Shown here piece by piece: positions 48,518-56,824 of a DNA stretch of 64,000 nucleotides (positions are counted from its first letter, which is position 1; each line of letters opens with the position of its first letter). A program made the translations under genes and the position numbers. The notes under the pieces are model-generated. The model ran no database searches, had not been told where the DNA came from, and saw only the letters and a program-made list of their open reading frames with translations. The DNA comes from Candidatus Caldatribacterium sp. (GTDB taxonomy: Bacteria; Atribacterota; Atribacteria; Atribacterales; Caldatribacteriaceae), in assembly GCA_025060675.1 (NCBI GenBank), contig JANXBI010000022.1:1-64000 (forward strand). The letters are read 5' to 3'.

Positions 48518-49439
48518 AGCGCATCTCCTCCGCAAACCAGAAGAAGGTTCGTTCTAGACCCTCTTCGAGGGAAACCCGAGGTACCCAAGAAAACGCTCTC
48601 TTTGCTCTTTCCACTGAGAGCGCGATGCGGGAAATCTCTCCCTTGCGTTCTGGAGCAAAAACAACGTCTACTTTTCGCTTGACAACTTGCTCAAAAAGCG
48701 CAAGGAGCTCGAGAACACTTGTCTCCCTTCCTGTCCCGATGTTATACGCACCAGGTGGCGCAGAGAGGGCAAAGAGATTTGCTTGTGCCACATCGGTGAC
48801 GAAAACATAGTCCCGGGTTTTCGTTCCATCGCCAAAGACCACGCAAGGTTCACCCCGTAGGATTCGCTCCGAGAAGATGGCTATGACCCCCGCCTCCCCC
48901 TTGGGATCCTGTCGAGGACCGTAAACGTTGCCATAACGAAGCGCAACGTAGGGTATCCCCCAAACAGCTTCATAGTAACGGAGATAACACTCCGCGGCAT
49001 ACTTTGCCACCCCGTAGGGAGAGAGGGGTGCTGGAACACGTTCTTCCGAAACGGGGAGTTCCTCCACCTCCCCATAGAGCGCACCTCCGGTCGAGGCAAA
49101 AATAACCTTCTCCACACCAAACTCTCTTGAGAGCTCAAGGACGGTAAGGGTGCCAAGGATATTCACCGAAGCATCGTACAGGGGGTCATCGACTGAGGAG
49201 CGGAGGTTGATCTGGGCCGCATGGTGGTTCACAAACCGTGGGCGCTCCTTGCGGAAAACCTCCCGGAGAGCATCTCGATCACGAACGTCTACCTCATAGA
49301 AACGGGCTTGGGGATTAAGATTTCTTCTGCTTCCTGTGACGAGGTTATCCACCACCGCCACGGAGAATCCCGCCTCAAGGTACGTATCAACGACGTGAGA
49401 GCCAATGAATCCTGCACCACCTGTAACAAGAATAGTCAT
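48498..49439 (-). CDS. NAD-dependent epimerase/dehydratase (UDP-glucose 4-epimerase-like)
   Basis: An extended SDR of 313 aa: GGAGFIGSH at the N-terminus, catalytic Tyr and Lys in SPYGVAKYAAE, and a C-terminal substrate domain ending VSLEEGLERTFFW. Likely a UDP-sugar 4-epimerase for surface polysaccharide; the exact sugar is uncertain. The ATG at 49439 follows a purine-rich AGGGGGGAAGGGGG. The open frame runs 125 codons further upstream, but no family homology lies there. Confidence 0.9.
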   Translation of the reverse strand: MTILVTGGAGFIGSHVVDTYLEAGFSVAVVDNLVTGSRRNLNPQARFYEVDVRDRDALREVFRKERPRFVNHHAAQINLRSSVDDPLYDASVNILGTLTVLELSREFGVEKVIFASTGGALYGEVEELPVSEERVPAPLSPYGVAKYAAECYLRYYEAVWGIPYVALRYGNVYGPRQDPKGEAGVIAIFSERILRGEPCVVFGDGTKTRDYVFVTDVAQANLFALSAPPGAYNIGTGRETSVLELLALFEQVVKRKVDVVFAPERKGEISRIALSVERAKRAFSWVPRVSLEEGLERTFFWFAEEMRCAGYGS

Positions 49440-49707
49440 CCCCCTTCCCCCCTCAAGAGTACCCTCCACATTTGAGTGCCCCTTGTCTTGCGCTCTGTGC
49501 TTTCCCACTCGAATAGAGAGCGTATGACTTTCTATAGACCGTAAAGCAGACTCGGCTTGCGTACCGGCTATATCGTAACACACCGAACAAGGCGTTTGCA
49601 CCCTTAAAGATGGAACCCGTAGTACCCAGAACAAGGCACAATCACAACCCCAGAGGGATTGACGTCCTTGGTATAATACAAAGAAGTGCATTAAGGAGCG
49701 TGAGACT
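49440..49707. other. intergenic region between divergent epimerase and HAD genes
   Basis: 268 bases without a gene. On the plus strand a TATAAT at 49672-49677 probably serves the HAD gene, but the only TTGAC sequence (TTGACG, 49659-49664) is just 7 bases upstream, too close for a -35. The epimerase promoter on the minus strand is not obvious. No convincing riboswitch or hairpin terminator was found. Confidence 0.5.
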
Positions 49708-50376
49708 GTGGCAAAAGCTGTGATTTTCGATATAGACGGGACGATCACGGACACGAATCCCCTCTTCCTTGAGGCCATCCGACAGGCGTACCTTGAGTTT
49801 ACCGGGAATGACAAACCTCAAGAGTTTTTCATTTTCACCTTAGGTATTCCGAGTCCCGAAACAGTGCGAAAACTTGATATTCCTGAGGAAAAAGCCCAAG
49901 CTTTCGTCAATCGGTGGCAGGAACTCATTAAAGCTGGAATGCCCAAGGTACGCCTCTTTGCAGGGATACGGGAAGTTCTTGAGACACTTCAGGAGGCAGG
50001 AATTCCTATGGCTATCGTCACCGCAAAGGTTCGAAGCGAAATGAGTTACCAATTCGATCGCTTTGGACTCAACCACCTTTTTCAGGTCATCCTTTGCGCG
50101 GAGGATGCACCACGTCCCAAACCCTATCCAGATCCTCTTCTTGTCGCTTGTGAAAAGCTTAGAGTCACTCCAAAGGAAGCACTCTTTGTCGGAGACAGTG
50201 TCTACGACATTACCGCAGCACGCCTTGCAGGAGTCCCCTTTGCCTTGGCGAGTTGGGGAGCTCTTGAGAAAGAGCGAGTATTAAGCATGCATCCAGACTT
50301 TGTGCTCCTCACTCCTGAGGACCTTTTAAAAATCCTTCGCAAGGACCTCCGCAGGATAACGCGAGTTTCTCCTTGA
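49708..50376 (+). CDS. HAD-superfamily phosphatase (phosphoglycolate phosphatase/PgmB-like)
   Basis: A 222-aa HAD subfamily IA hydrolase. Motif I DIDGTITDTN, motif II in IVTAKV, the Lys in PRPKPYPDP and motif IV VGDSVYDITAA are all present. The cap is helical. The GTG at 49708 follows AAGGAG. The substrate could be phosphoglycolate or another small phosphate. The 3' end overlaps the convergent DUF72 gene by 68 bases. Confidence 0.88.
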   Translation: MAKAVIFDIDGTITDTNPLFLEAIRQAYLEFTGNDKPQEFFIFTLGIPSPETVRKLDIPEEKAQAFVNRWQELIKAGMPKVRLFAGIREVLETLQEAGIPMAIVTAKVRSEMSYQFDRFGLNHLFQVILCAEDAPRPKPYPDPLLVACEKLRVTPKEALFVGDSVYDITAARLAGVPFALASWGALEKERVLSMHPDFVLLTPEDLLKILRKDLRRITRVSP

Positions 50377-51064
50377 AGCGCTTGGCATCTTCAAACATGG
50401 GGATATTGTTGAAAAGGCAAAAGACTTCCCTGTCGTACGCTTGGAGTTTCTGCGCAAGGAATTGCAAATCTTCGTCCGTGTACTGGTAACGGTACGAACC
50501 TCTCCCATGGAGACGGAAATAGGCAATCGCTCCCCACACGGGATCCTCCCTAAAAGGGTCCACAACGTGAACAAGGTTCAGGTCCCGACAGATAGCCAGA
50601 ACGTCTTCCCTCTTCCATCTCCCTCGAGGTTCCCAAGCAAGCTCACATATCCCCCTGGGGAAATGCTCGAAAAAGGAGACGAGGTTCCGCACATGCTCAG
50701 GTGTAGGGGTGAAAGAGGGAGGGCACTGAAAGACGAGAACCCTTGCCCTGAGAGCCTCTGCCATGAGGAGAGTGTGGTGTGCACAGGCAGCAACCTCTTC
50801 AGTCTTTCGGAAAAACCCAAGGTTCTCAAGGCGAAAAGATGGTGGAAGCTTTGTCCTCCGATAGGTGGGAGAAGTGACCAAATGGGTAATACCTTGGAAG
50901 GCCTTAAGGGTAAAGAGGAAACGTTCTGGGGCTTTGTCTCGGAGCCGTATGAGCGTTTCCACAGGGACAAGGGCGTAAAATGTCTGTTGCACCTCGACGA
51001 CATCAAAAGAGGCAAAGATTTCAGCGTGTTTCCTTGGAAAACCACAAACCCCAACGTGAATCAT
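50309..51064 (-). CDS. DUF72 (YecE-like) protein
   Basis: A 251-aa TIM-barrel protein of the DUF72 family: IHVGVCGFP at the start, VEVQQTFYALVP, ERFLFTLKAFQGITH and YFRLHGRGSYRYQYTDEDL near the C-terminus. The biochemical role of the family is not established. The ATG at 51064 lies in the end of the glycosidase gene and has only a weak ribosome-binding site. Confidence 0.88.
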   Translation of the reverse strand: MIHVGVCGFPRKHAEIFASFDVVEVQQTFYALVPVETLIRLRDKAPERFLFTLKAFQGITHLVTSPTYRRTKLPPSFRLENLGFFRKTEEVAACAHHTLLMAEALRARVLVFQCPPSFTPTPEHVRNLVSFFEHFPRGICELAWEPRGRWKREDVLAICRDLNLVHVVDPFREDPVWGAIAYFRLHGRGSYRYQYTDEDLQFLAQKLQAYDREVFCLFNNIPMFEDAKRFKEKLALSCGGPCEGFLKGPQE

Positions 51065-52827
51065 TGTGAACACAGGAGAATGGCCGAGGAGACTTTCCGT
51101 TCCCCAGTAAGGTCAGAGGGGAGATTGAGCACTTTCCCCTCAAGGTAGAACGTTGCCGAACCTCCTCCATCGAGGTTCAACGCTGAGGAAGTTCCATACG
51201 TTTTGAGCTCCGCTACGAGCTCTTCAATGGTCATGCCCACACTGTGACCGGGACGACGACCATCGACCACAAGGAAAAGAATGCGACCGTCTCCGAGGGT
51301 AGCTACTACCGTACGGGGGTGCCGTTTGGCTACAATATCAGGGTTGAAATCGCCGAAAGGACCAGGCTGTCCCCCAAAGAAAAGGAGCGGTCCTCCACTC
51401 ACCGCGTGCCGCACCCGTTGCCACTCAGCAACCTGCTCCTCCGAGGTGTAGAGGGTCATTCGAACACGGACACGGTCACCAGGGAAAAAGGTGCGCCGCA
51501 GAACTTCCGCGCCTTTCCCCCTTCCAAGGAGGACGAAGCCATCCCGAGGAATAGGCGTTCCACCCTGGCCGTCAAGACGAACCTCCTGTACGATGCCACC
51601 TCGAACAACCACCTCAACACCGCTTTGCTTTGGCGTCTGACTGCCGAAGAAGAAGTCGTAGAAAACCACTTCGTTGCCGTTGTTGAGGCGATTAATCCCT
51701 TGCACTTCCACTGCACCCCGGGAACCAATTGCCTTACAAGCAAAGCGAGTTTCCCCAATGATTAGGCGATTTTCGTCAGTAAATCCAGCGGCATACCATC
51801 CCTTTTGGGGTTCAGAGAGAATCCGTCCATCAACCATGAGAAGCCCTATAGGGTCACCATTCTCGGCAAAGAAACTCGCATTCATGGCAAAAAGAGCATC
51901 CCTCCTCCGAGCAATGTCGCTTGTCTTCTCTCGATCCATAACCTGGTCTTTAGCCAGGGCCACTTCAAGACGGAAGGGAGCATTCACCGGGTCAAAAATC
52001 AGCCCTATGGTGAAAAAGGGGCCAGGGGATAAACCTTGAGAAACAGCCCCCTCGCCTCTCTCCAGAGCCACAGGATAAGAAGGAAAACCTTGCTTTGCAA
52101 GACGAGAACGGACGCTTTCCAAGTCCTTCCTGACATACGGCCCAACCCGAACCTTCAATAGACCACCTTCTTCGTGGAGACGAACCTGATACCCAAGCTC
52201 TTTGAGCCACTCCGCAACCCTTTCGGCTCGTTCCTTTTCCTGGTACGCCCCGACCTGGAGGAAAAACGTGTCCTGCGGAGTACTTGTAGGTTGAGGAACA
52301 ACTTGCGCCTCAAGAGGCGCAAATCCCCATTTCTTCACCACCAACTCAAGATTCTCATGGATGCTTTTGCGTCGCTCAAAACGGATGTCTCCCTTTGCGT
52401 ATTTTTTCAAAGTCTCCTTGATGATAATGAACTCCTGGGCACTCAAGACTCTCTTGGGAAACACATTCCCAGACACATCCCCCCGGATAAGGGGAGGCTC
52501 CAAAGAAGCAGCAAGGATGAAAAGACGCTGCTTTTCCTCTCCAAGGTGTTCAAGGTCTCGGAAGGGAACATTCTGGGTATCCACGAAGGAGAGAAGGTCA
52601 TCATAGGAAAGTGCTCTGATAATGGTCTCCACAGCCTCCACGCGGAGTACTGGATCCCGAGGGCTTTTTCCCGAGGGAAGTGGTAAAGACACACCCAGAA
52701 TGTTCTTGAGGGACTGGAGGAAATCCCCCCAGACAACTGGAGTTCCTTGGGCAGAAACCGGGAGGATAACTTCGAAGACAAGACACAGGACAAATACCCA
52801 AAAAAAGCAGAGGTACGTGCGCCTCAA
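51061..52827 (-). CDS. exported SPOR-domain phosphodiester glycosidase family protein
   Basis: A 588-aa secreted protein. It has a signal peptide (about residues 1-26), an SLH-like region (about 60-145), a SPOR domain (about 185-260, FLQVGAYQEKERAERVAEW) that binds denuded peptidoglycan, and a C-terminal phosphodiester glycosidase (NAGPA-like) domain (about 275-588) with ASFFAENGDPIGLL, RHPRTVVATLGDG and SSALNLDGGGSAT. A wall-associated hydrolase is likely. It starts 12 bases after hisIE, so it may be co-transcribed with the his genes. Confidence 0.87.
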   Translation of the reverse strand: MRRTYLCFFWVFVLCLVFEVILPVSAQGTPVVWGDFLQSLKNILGVSLPLPSGKSPRDPVLRVEAVETIIRALSYDDLLSFVDTQNVPFRDLEHLGEEKQRLFILAASLEPPLIRGDVSGNVFPKRVLSAQEFIIIKETLKKYAKGDIRFERRKSIHENLELVVKKWGFAPLEAQVVPQPTSTPQDTFFLQVGAYQEKERAERVAEWLKELGYQVRLHEEGGLLKVRVGPYVRKDLESVRSRLAKQGFPSYPVALERGEGAVSQGLSPGPFFTIGLIFDPVNAPFRLEVALAKDQVMDREKTSDIARRRDALFAMNASFFAENGDPIGLLMVDGRILSEPQKGWYAAGFTDENRLIIGETRFACKAIGSRGAVEVQGINRLNNGNEVVFYDFFFGSQTPKQSGVEVVVRGGIVQEVRLDGQGGTPIPRDGFVLLGRGKGAEVLRRTFFPGDRVRVRMTLYTSEEQVAEWQRVRHAVSGGPLLFFGGQPGPFGDFNPDIVAKRHPRTVVATLGDGRILFLVVDGRRPGHSVGMTIEELVAELKTYGTSSALNLDGGGSATFYLEGKVLNLPSDLTGERKVSSAILLCSQ

Positions 52828-52838
52828 GCGTGCTCACC

Positions 52839-53495
52839 TCATCTCCCAGTACCTTTCATGCGCCGGCTTCTGAGCTCTTCCATAACCTCGCCAAAGGTAA
52901 GGCCCTCACCTTTGAGAAGCACAAGGAGGTGGTACAAAAGATCAGCAACTTCATATCGAAGACGATTCCGTCGCGTAGCTTCACTCTCGAAAGCAGCCAA
53001 AAGAACCTCGGTTGCTTCTTCAGCGACCTTGCGGAGAATCTTCTCTCTCCCCTCAGCAAGAAGCTTCGCCGTATATGAGGCACAAGAAGGATTCTGGGCA
53101 CGCTCCTCGATAACCTTAAAGAGTTCTCCAAGGAAGGCAAAAAGAGGGTAAGGGGGGTATTCCTCCTTTGGTCCAGTTACTGCACCATTCTCAAGCTTGC
53201 GATGAAAGCAGGAGGAAAAACCCGTATGACAGGCAACCCCTTCTTGTCGTACCTGGACAAGCAGACAATCGCCGTCACAATCAACGTAGATTCCCTCAAC
53301 GTGCTGCACGTGACCACTCGTTTCCCCCTTATTCCACAGTCTTCCCCTACTTCGACTGTAGAACCAGGTGGTTCTCGTCTCAAGGGTCTTTTGGAGAGCC
53401 TCCTCATTCATATAGGCCACCATGAGGACCCTTCCCGTCGTTACGTCCTGAACAACCGCTGGAATAAGGCCGTTTTGATCAAAACGGAGCTCCAT
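52839..53495 (-). CDS. hisIE: bifunctional phosphoribosyl-AMP cyclohydrolase/phosphoribosyl-ATP pyrophosphatase
   Basis: Steps 2 and 3 of histidine synthesis in one chain (218 aa). The HisI half has RSRGRLWNKGETSGH and the zinc-binding DCDGDCLLV. The HisE half has KVAEEATEVLLAA and YEVADLLYHLLVLL. The start overlaps hisF by one base. Confidence 0.96.
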   Translation of the reverse strand: MELRFDQNGLIPAVVQDVTTGRVLMVAYMNEEALQKTLETRTTWFYSRSRGRLWNKGETSGHVQHVEGIYVDCDGDCLLVQVRQEGVACHTGFSSCFHRKLENGAVTGPKEEYPPYPLFAFLGELFKVIEERAQNPSCASYTAKLLAEGREKILRKVAEEATEVLLAAFESEATRRNRLRYEVADLLYHLLVLLKGEGLTFGEVMEELRSRRMKGTGR

Positions 53496-54274
53496 TAGTC
53501 CTCCATTCGCACCGGGATACCGCGTTTGCGTAAGAACGCCTTGGCCTCTGGAATAGTGTAATGCCGATAATGGAAAATGGACGCTACAAGGGCAGCATCG
53601 GCCTTTCCTTCTTGGAGAACCGCAGCAAGGTGCTCGAGTTTTCCTGCTCCCCCAGAGGCAATAACCGGAATTTTCACCTTCTCAGCAATTCTCCGAGTAA
53701 GGCTTATATCGTAACCGGATTGCGTTCCATCGGTATCCATGCTAGTGAGGAGGATTTCTCCTGCTCCCAGGCGCTCCACCTGCTGAGCCCAAGCAATGGC
53801 GTCTTTTCCTGTCGGCGTCCGTCCTCCGTTGATGAACACCTCCCAATAGCTCCGGGAAGTGATTCGGTCCCAGGTTCGCTTCACGTCAATAGCCACCACA
53901 ACACACTGACTCCCAAAGCGCTCCGCAAGTTCGGTAATGAGGTTAGGGTTGAGCACAGCGTGAGTGTTGATGGAGACTTTGTCCGCGCCAGCTTTAAGGA
54001 GTCTGCTCACGTGTTCAACGCTCCCAATGCCTCCACCCACCGTGAAGGGAATCGTTAAGACCTCGGCAACCTTCTCCGCCACGTGGATCATAATCTCCCG
54101 CTGCTCATAAGAGGCGGTAATATCAAGGAAAACGAGTTCGTCAGCACCCTCCTCTTCATACCGTTTGGCAAGCTCCACAGGATCCCCTACATCCCGTAGA
54201 TCCTCAAAATGGACTCCTTTAACAACCCGTCCTTCCTTCACATCAAGGCATGGGATAATGCGCTTGGCTAACAT
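53495..54274 (-). CDS. hisF: imidazole glycerol phosphate synthase, cyclase subunit
   Basis: TIM-barrel cyclase (259 aa). The catalytic Asp is in IPCLDVKEGRVVKG, the phosphate-binding sites in TVGGGI and ASGGAG, and the barrel continues with VVVAIDVKR. It works with HisH encoded two genes upstream. It overlaps hisA by 7 bases. Confidence 0.97.
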   Translation of the reverse strand: MLAKRIIPCLDVKEGRVVKGVHFEDLRDVGDPVELAKRYEEEGADELVFLDITASYEQREIMIHVAEKVAEVLTIPFTVGGGIGSVEHVSRLLKAGADKVSINTHAVLNPNLITELAERFGSQCVVVAIDVKRTWDRITSRSYWEVFINGGRTPTGKDAIAWAQQVERLGAGEILLTSMDTDGTQSGYDISLTRRIAEKVKIPVIASGGAGKLEHLAAVLQEGKADAALVASIFHYRHYTIPEAKAFLRKRGIPVRMED

Positions 54275-54996
54275 CCCGAACCTCCCATTTTTCTAAGAAT
54301 CTCGCGAAAGCTCATATTCCCCGCATAGAGCGCTTTTCCAAGGATAACCCCAAGGACTCCCGGAACACCCCGGAGATTTTGGATGTCTCTTTCGTCCCGT
54401 ACACCCCCCGCAACAACCACTGCAACCCCACTCTCAGCAACGAAACGCCGCACACTCTCTGCATCAACACCCTCTAAGGTCCCATCCCTTGAAACGTCTG
54501 TGAAGATAAAGTGGAGAACCCCCTTCTCTTTGAGGGATCTGGCAAAACTTGAGGCTTCAATAGGGGTTTGCTCAAGCCATCCCGCAACTGTCAAGTATCC
54601 ATCCCGCACATCAAGACTTACAGCAAGAGCATCGCTCCTTATTGCGAGCATTTCCTCAAAGATCTCGGGGTTTTTCACCGCTACACTCCCCACGACAACC
54701 CGAAAAACCCCAAGGTCAAGGTACCGTTGAAAGGTTTCTACAGTCCTTATACCTCCGCCCACCTCCACGGGAATGCGGACATTTTTCACGATTTTCGCAA
54801 TATCTGAGAGATTCTTTGGTGTTCCCAATTTTGCCCCTTCAAGATCCACCACGTGGAGCATTGGTGCTCCTTCATCTTCAAAACGCTTTGCCACTGAAAG
54901 GGGGTCATTGTGATACACCTCCAGGTGGTGGTAATCACCTTTCGTGAGGCGTACCACACGTCCTGCGAAGAGGTCAATGGCGGGAATAAGAAGCAT
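54268..54996 (-). CDS. hisA: phosphoribosylformimino-AICAR ribotide isomerase
   Basis: TIM-barrel isomerase (242 aa): IPAIDLFAGRVVRL at the N-terminus, VGGGIRTVE, and VVAGGVRDERDI at the second phosphate site. It overlaps hisH by 23 bases. Confidence 0.96.
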   Translation of the reverse strand: MLLIPAIDLFAGRVVRLTKGDYHHLEVYHNDPLSVAKRFEDEGAPMLHVVDLEGAKLGTPKNLSDIAKIVKNVRIPVEVGGGIRTVETFQRYLDLGVFRVVVGSVAVKNPEIFEEMLAIRSDALAVSLDVRDGYLTVAGWLEQTPIEASSFARSLKEKGVLHFIFTDVSRDGTLEGVDAESVRRFVAESGVAVVVAGGVRDERDIQNLRGVPGVLGVILGKALYAGNMSFREILRKMGGSGC

Positions 54997-55603
54997 TGTT
55001 GCTGATGCTCCTCACCCAGTTCTCGAGGAACTTCATACCCCAGGTCGCGCTTTTCTCAGGATGGAACTGCACCCCCCAAAGGTTGCCAACGTTGACCACG
55101 ACCGGTATGGTCACATTGTAATTGCAGATACCCACAACGCACGACTCATCTTCAGGAAGGACATAGAAAGAATGAGCAAAGTAAAAAAAGCGGCCCTGGG
55201 GAATGCTCTCAGTAAGCGGCGTTTGCCGCTTAAAGTAAATCCGATTCCAGCCCATGTGGGGGACTTTCGTCGTCGGAGGGAGCTTGCGAACCTCCCCTGG
55301 AATAAGACAGAGACCCTTTCTCTTTGGCGCTTCTTGGCTCCGCTCAAAGAGGAGTTGCAATCCAAGGCAAATACCAAGAATCGGTTTTCCATCCTCAAAC
55401 ATCCGACGCAGAAGAGCGACAAGCTGGTTCCTCTCCATGTTCTCCATAGCTTCTCCGAAAGAACCAACACCAGGAAGGATGATGGCTTCCGCAGCTTCAA
55501 GACGAGCAGGGTCATTGGTGATCTCAACAGCTCTTCCCAAGCGCTCCAAGGCCTTAGAAACGCTGCGGAGATTGCCAATTCCGTAGTCCACAATAGCGAT
55601 CAT
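54974..55603 (-). CDS. hisH: imidazole glycerol phosphate synthase, glutamine amidotransferase subunit
   Basis: Class I amidotransferase (209 aa): IAIVDYGIGNL start, nucleophile in LGICLGLQLLFE, and the His/Glu in VQFHPEKS. The ATG at 55603 is preferred to one two codons earlier. It supplies ammonia to HisF. Confidence 0.96.
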   Translation of the reverse strand: MIAIVDYGIGNLRSVSKALERLGRAVEITNDPARLEAAEAIILPGVGSFGEAMENMERNQLVALLRRMFEDGKPILGICLGLQLLFERSQEAPKRKGLCLIPGEVRKLPPTTKVPHMGWNRIYFKRQTPLTESIPQGRFFYFAHSFYVLPEDESCVVGICNYNVTIPVVVNVGNLWGVQFHPEKSATWGMKFLENWVRSISNNASYSRH

Positions 55604-55615
55604 GACCACCCTCTC

Positions 55616-56191
55616 CTACAGGATTCCTTTGGTTGAAAGGAGTGTATCACCCACAACCTGTGTCGCTTCATGAAGCGCTCGCCCAACAGCCTTAAAAAGC
55701 GCTTCAGATGCATGATGGGCGTTCTTCCCCCACCATATTTTAGCATGGAGTGTGAGACGCGCGGAAGAGGTAAAAGCCCGAAGAAACTCTTCAAGAAGCG
55801 CCATTTCAAAGTTCCCAATCCTCGTCCCCGGTGGAAAGGGAATATCATACACGAGGTACGGACGACCGCTTAAGTCAAGCACCGCCATACTTAAAGCATC
55901 ATCCATGGGAACGAAAGCTTCGCCAAAGCGGCGAATGCCCTTTTTGTCCCCGAGGCAAGCATGTAACGCCTCCCCAAGGACAATCCCCACATCTTCAACC
56001 ACATGGTGGTCATCGACGCGCTCTGCATCTCCCTCCGCCCGGAGGGAGAGATCCCATCCCGCATGGAAAGCAAGAGCTTCGAGGAGATGGGGAAAAAAGG
56101 GGACAAAAAGAGCAACGGTGATGCGCCGCTCACCCTCAAGACGCAAAAATACCTCAACGTCCGTTTCTTTCGTTGTCCGCCGTAGAGTCAC
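55616..56191 (-). CDS. hisB: imidazoleglycerol-phosphate dehydratase
   Basis: Monofunctional IGPD (191 aa): R(R)TTKETDVEV at the start, HHVVEDVGIVLGEAL and the second metal motif HASEALFKAVGRAL (HHASEALF). It is the first gene of hisBHAFIE. hisG, hisD, hisC and hisN are elsewhere. The GTG at 56191 has no obvious Shine-Dalgarno sequence within 10 bases. Confidence 0.95.
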   Translation of the reverse strand: MTLRRTTKETDVEVFLRLEGERRITVALFVPFFPHLLEALAFHAGWDLSLRAEGDAERVDDHHVVEDVGIVLGEALHACLGDKKGIRRFGEAFVPMDDALSMAVLDLSGRPYLVYDIPFPPGTRIGNFEMALLEEFLRAFTSSARLTLHAKIWWGKNAHHASEALFKAVGRALHEATQVVGDTLLSTKGIL

Positions 56192-56224
56192 TTCTCGAGC
56201 CAGAATCTCCCACCCTTCTTTTAT

Positions 56225-56253
56225 TCTACCGAAAGCCCCGCTCTCCGTCGAGG
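56225..56253 (-). promoter_or_regulatory. his operon promoter
   Basis: Minus strand: TCGACG (56253-56248), 17-bp spacer, TAGAAT (56230-56225). The start would be about 25-30 bases before hisB. No leader peptide or T-box for histidine is visible. Confidence 0.72.
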
Positions 56254-56332
56254 GGAGAGAAATTTTTCGAGGAGTCTTTCCCCCTACCCCCCTTCTGTGC
56301 TAAACTCAAAAGGGAAGAGGGGGTATCGATGC

Positions 56333-56824
56333 ATGGCCAGAAGCGACATTAACTACTTTTTTGGGATAGGTAATCTCACGAAGGATCCCGAACTCCGCTA
56401 TACCCCTCAGGGGACACCGGTGTGCCGCTTCCGCATGGCCATGAATCGACGGTACCAGGGGAAAAGCGGTCCGGTTGAAGAAGTGACCTATATTACCGTC
56501 GCTGCTTGGGCAAAGCTTGCCGAATTATGCGCCCGTTACCTCCACAAGGGGAGCCGCGTAGCTGTCGTGGGGTCGTTGCGTTCAAGCTCTTGGGAAGACC
56601 GGAATGGCGGAAAACGAACTTCTTACGAGATTCGCGCTGAAAGCATCCAGTTCCTGAGCACCCCAAGAGGTGTAATAAGCGACGAAGATGTGCTCGATTT
56701 ATCGCCGGAAATTGATATGGAGAATTTTGCCACCTTTGCAGGCGAAGAAAGTGAAGCGCCTCTTGGAGACCTCGAGGACATCCCACCGCAGGACAATGAG
56801 GTTGTTGAAGATCTTCCTTTTTAG
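56333..56824 (+). CDS. ssb: single-stranded DNA-binding protein
   Basis: OB-fold SSB (163 aa): NYFFGIGNLTKDPELRYT start, AAWAKLAELCARYL, and an acidic C-terminal tip ending EDLPF (usual DDIPF) that recruits replication and repair partners. The ATG at 56333 follows GAAGAGGGGG. It overlaps the amidase gene by 29 bases. Confidence 0.96.
   Translation: MARSDINYFFGIGNLTKDPELRYTPQGTPVCRFRMAMNRRYQGKSGPVEEVTYITVAAWAKLAELCARYLHKGSRVAVVGSLRSSSWEDRNGGKRTSYEIRAESIQFLSTPRGVISDEDVLDLSPEIDMENFATFAGEESEAPLGDLEDIPPQDNEVVEDLPF

Noticed and set aside
49440..49707. c-di-GMP-I riboswitch, from GCAAAC and ACGCAAGCC on the minus strand
   Set aside because: The spacing and the paired stems of the known aptamer cannot be built around these words.
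49440..49814. N-terminal extension of the epimerase by 125 codons
   Set aside because: The open frame continues, but the GGAGFIGSH fold starts at 49439 behind its own ribosome-binding site and the extension shows no homology.
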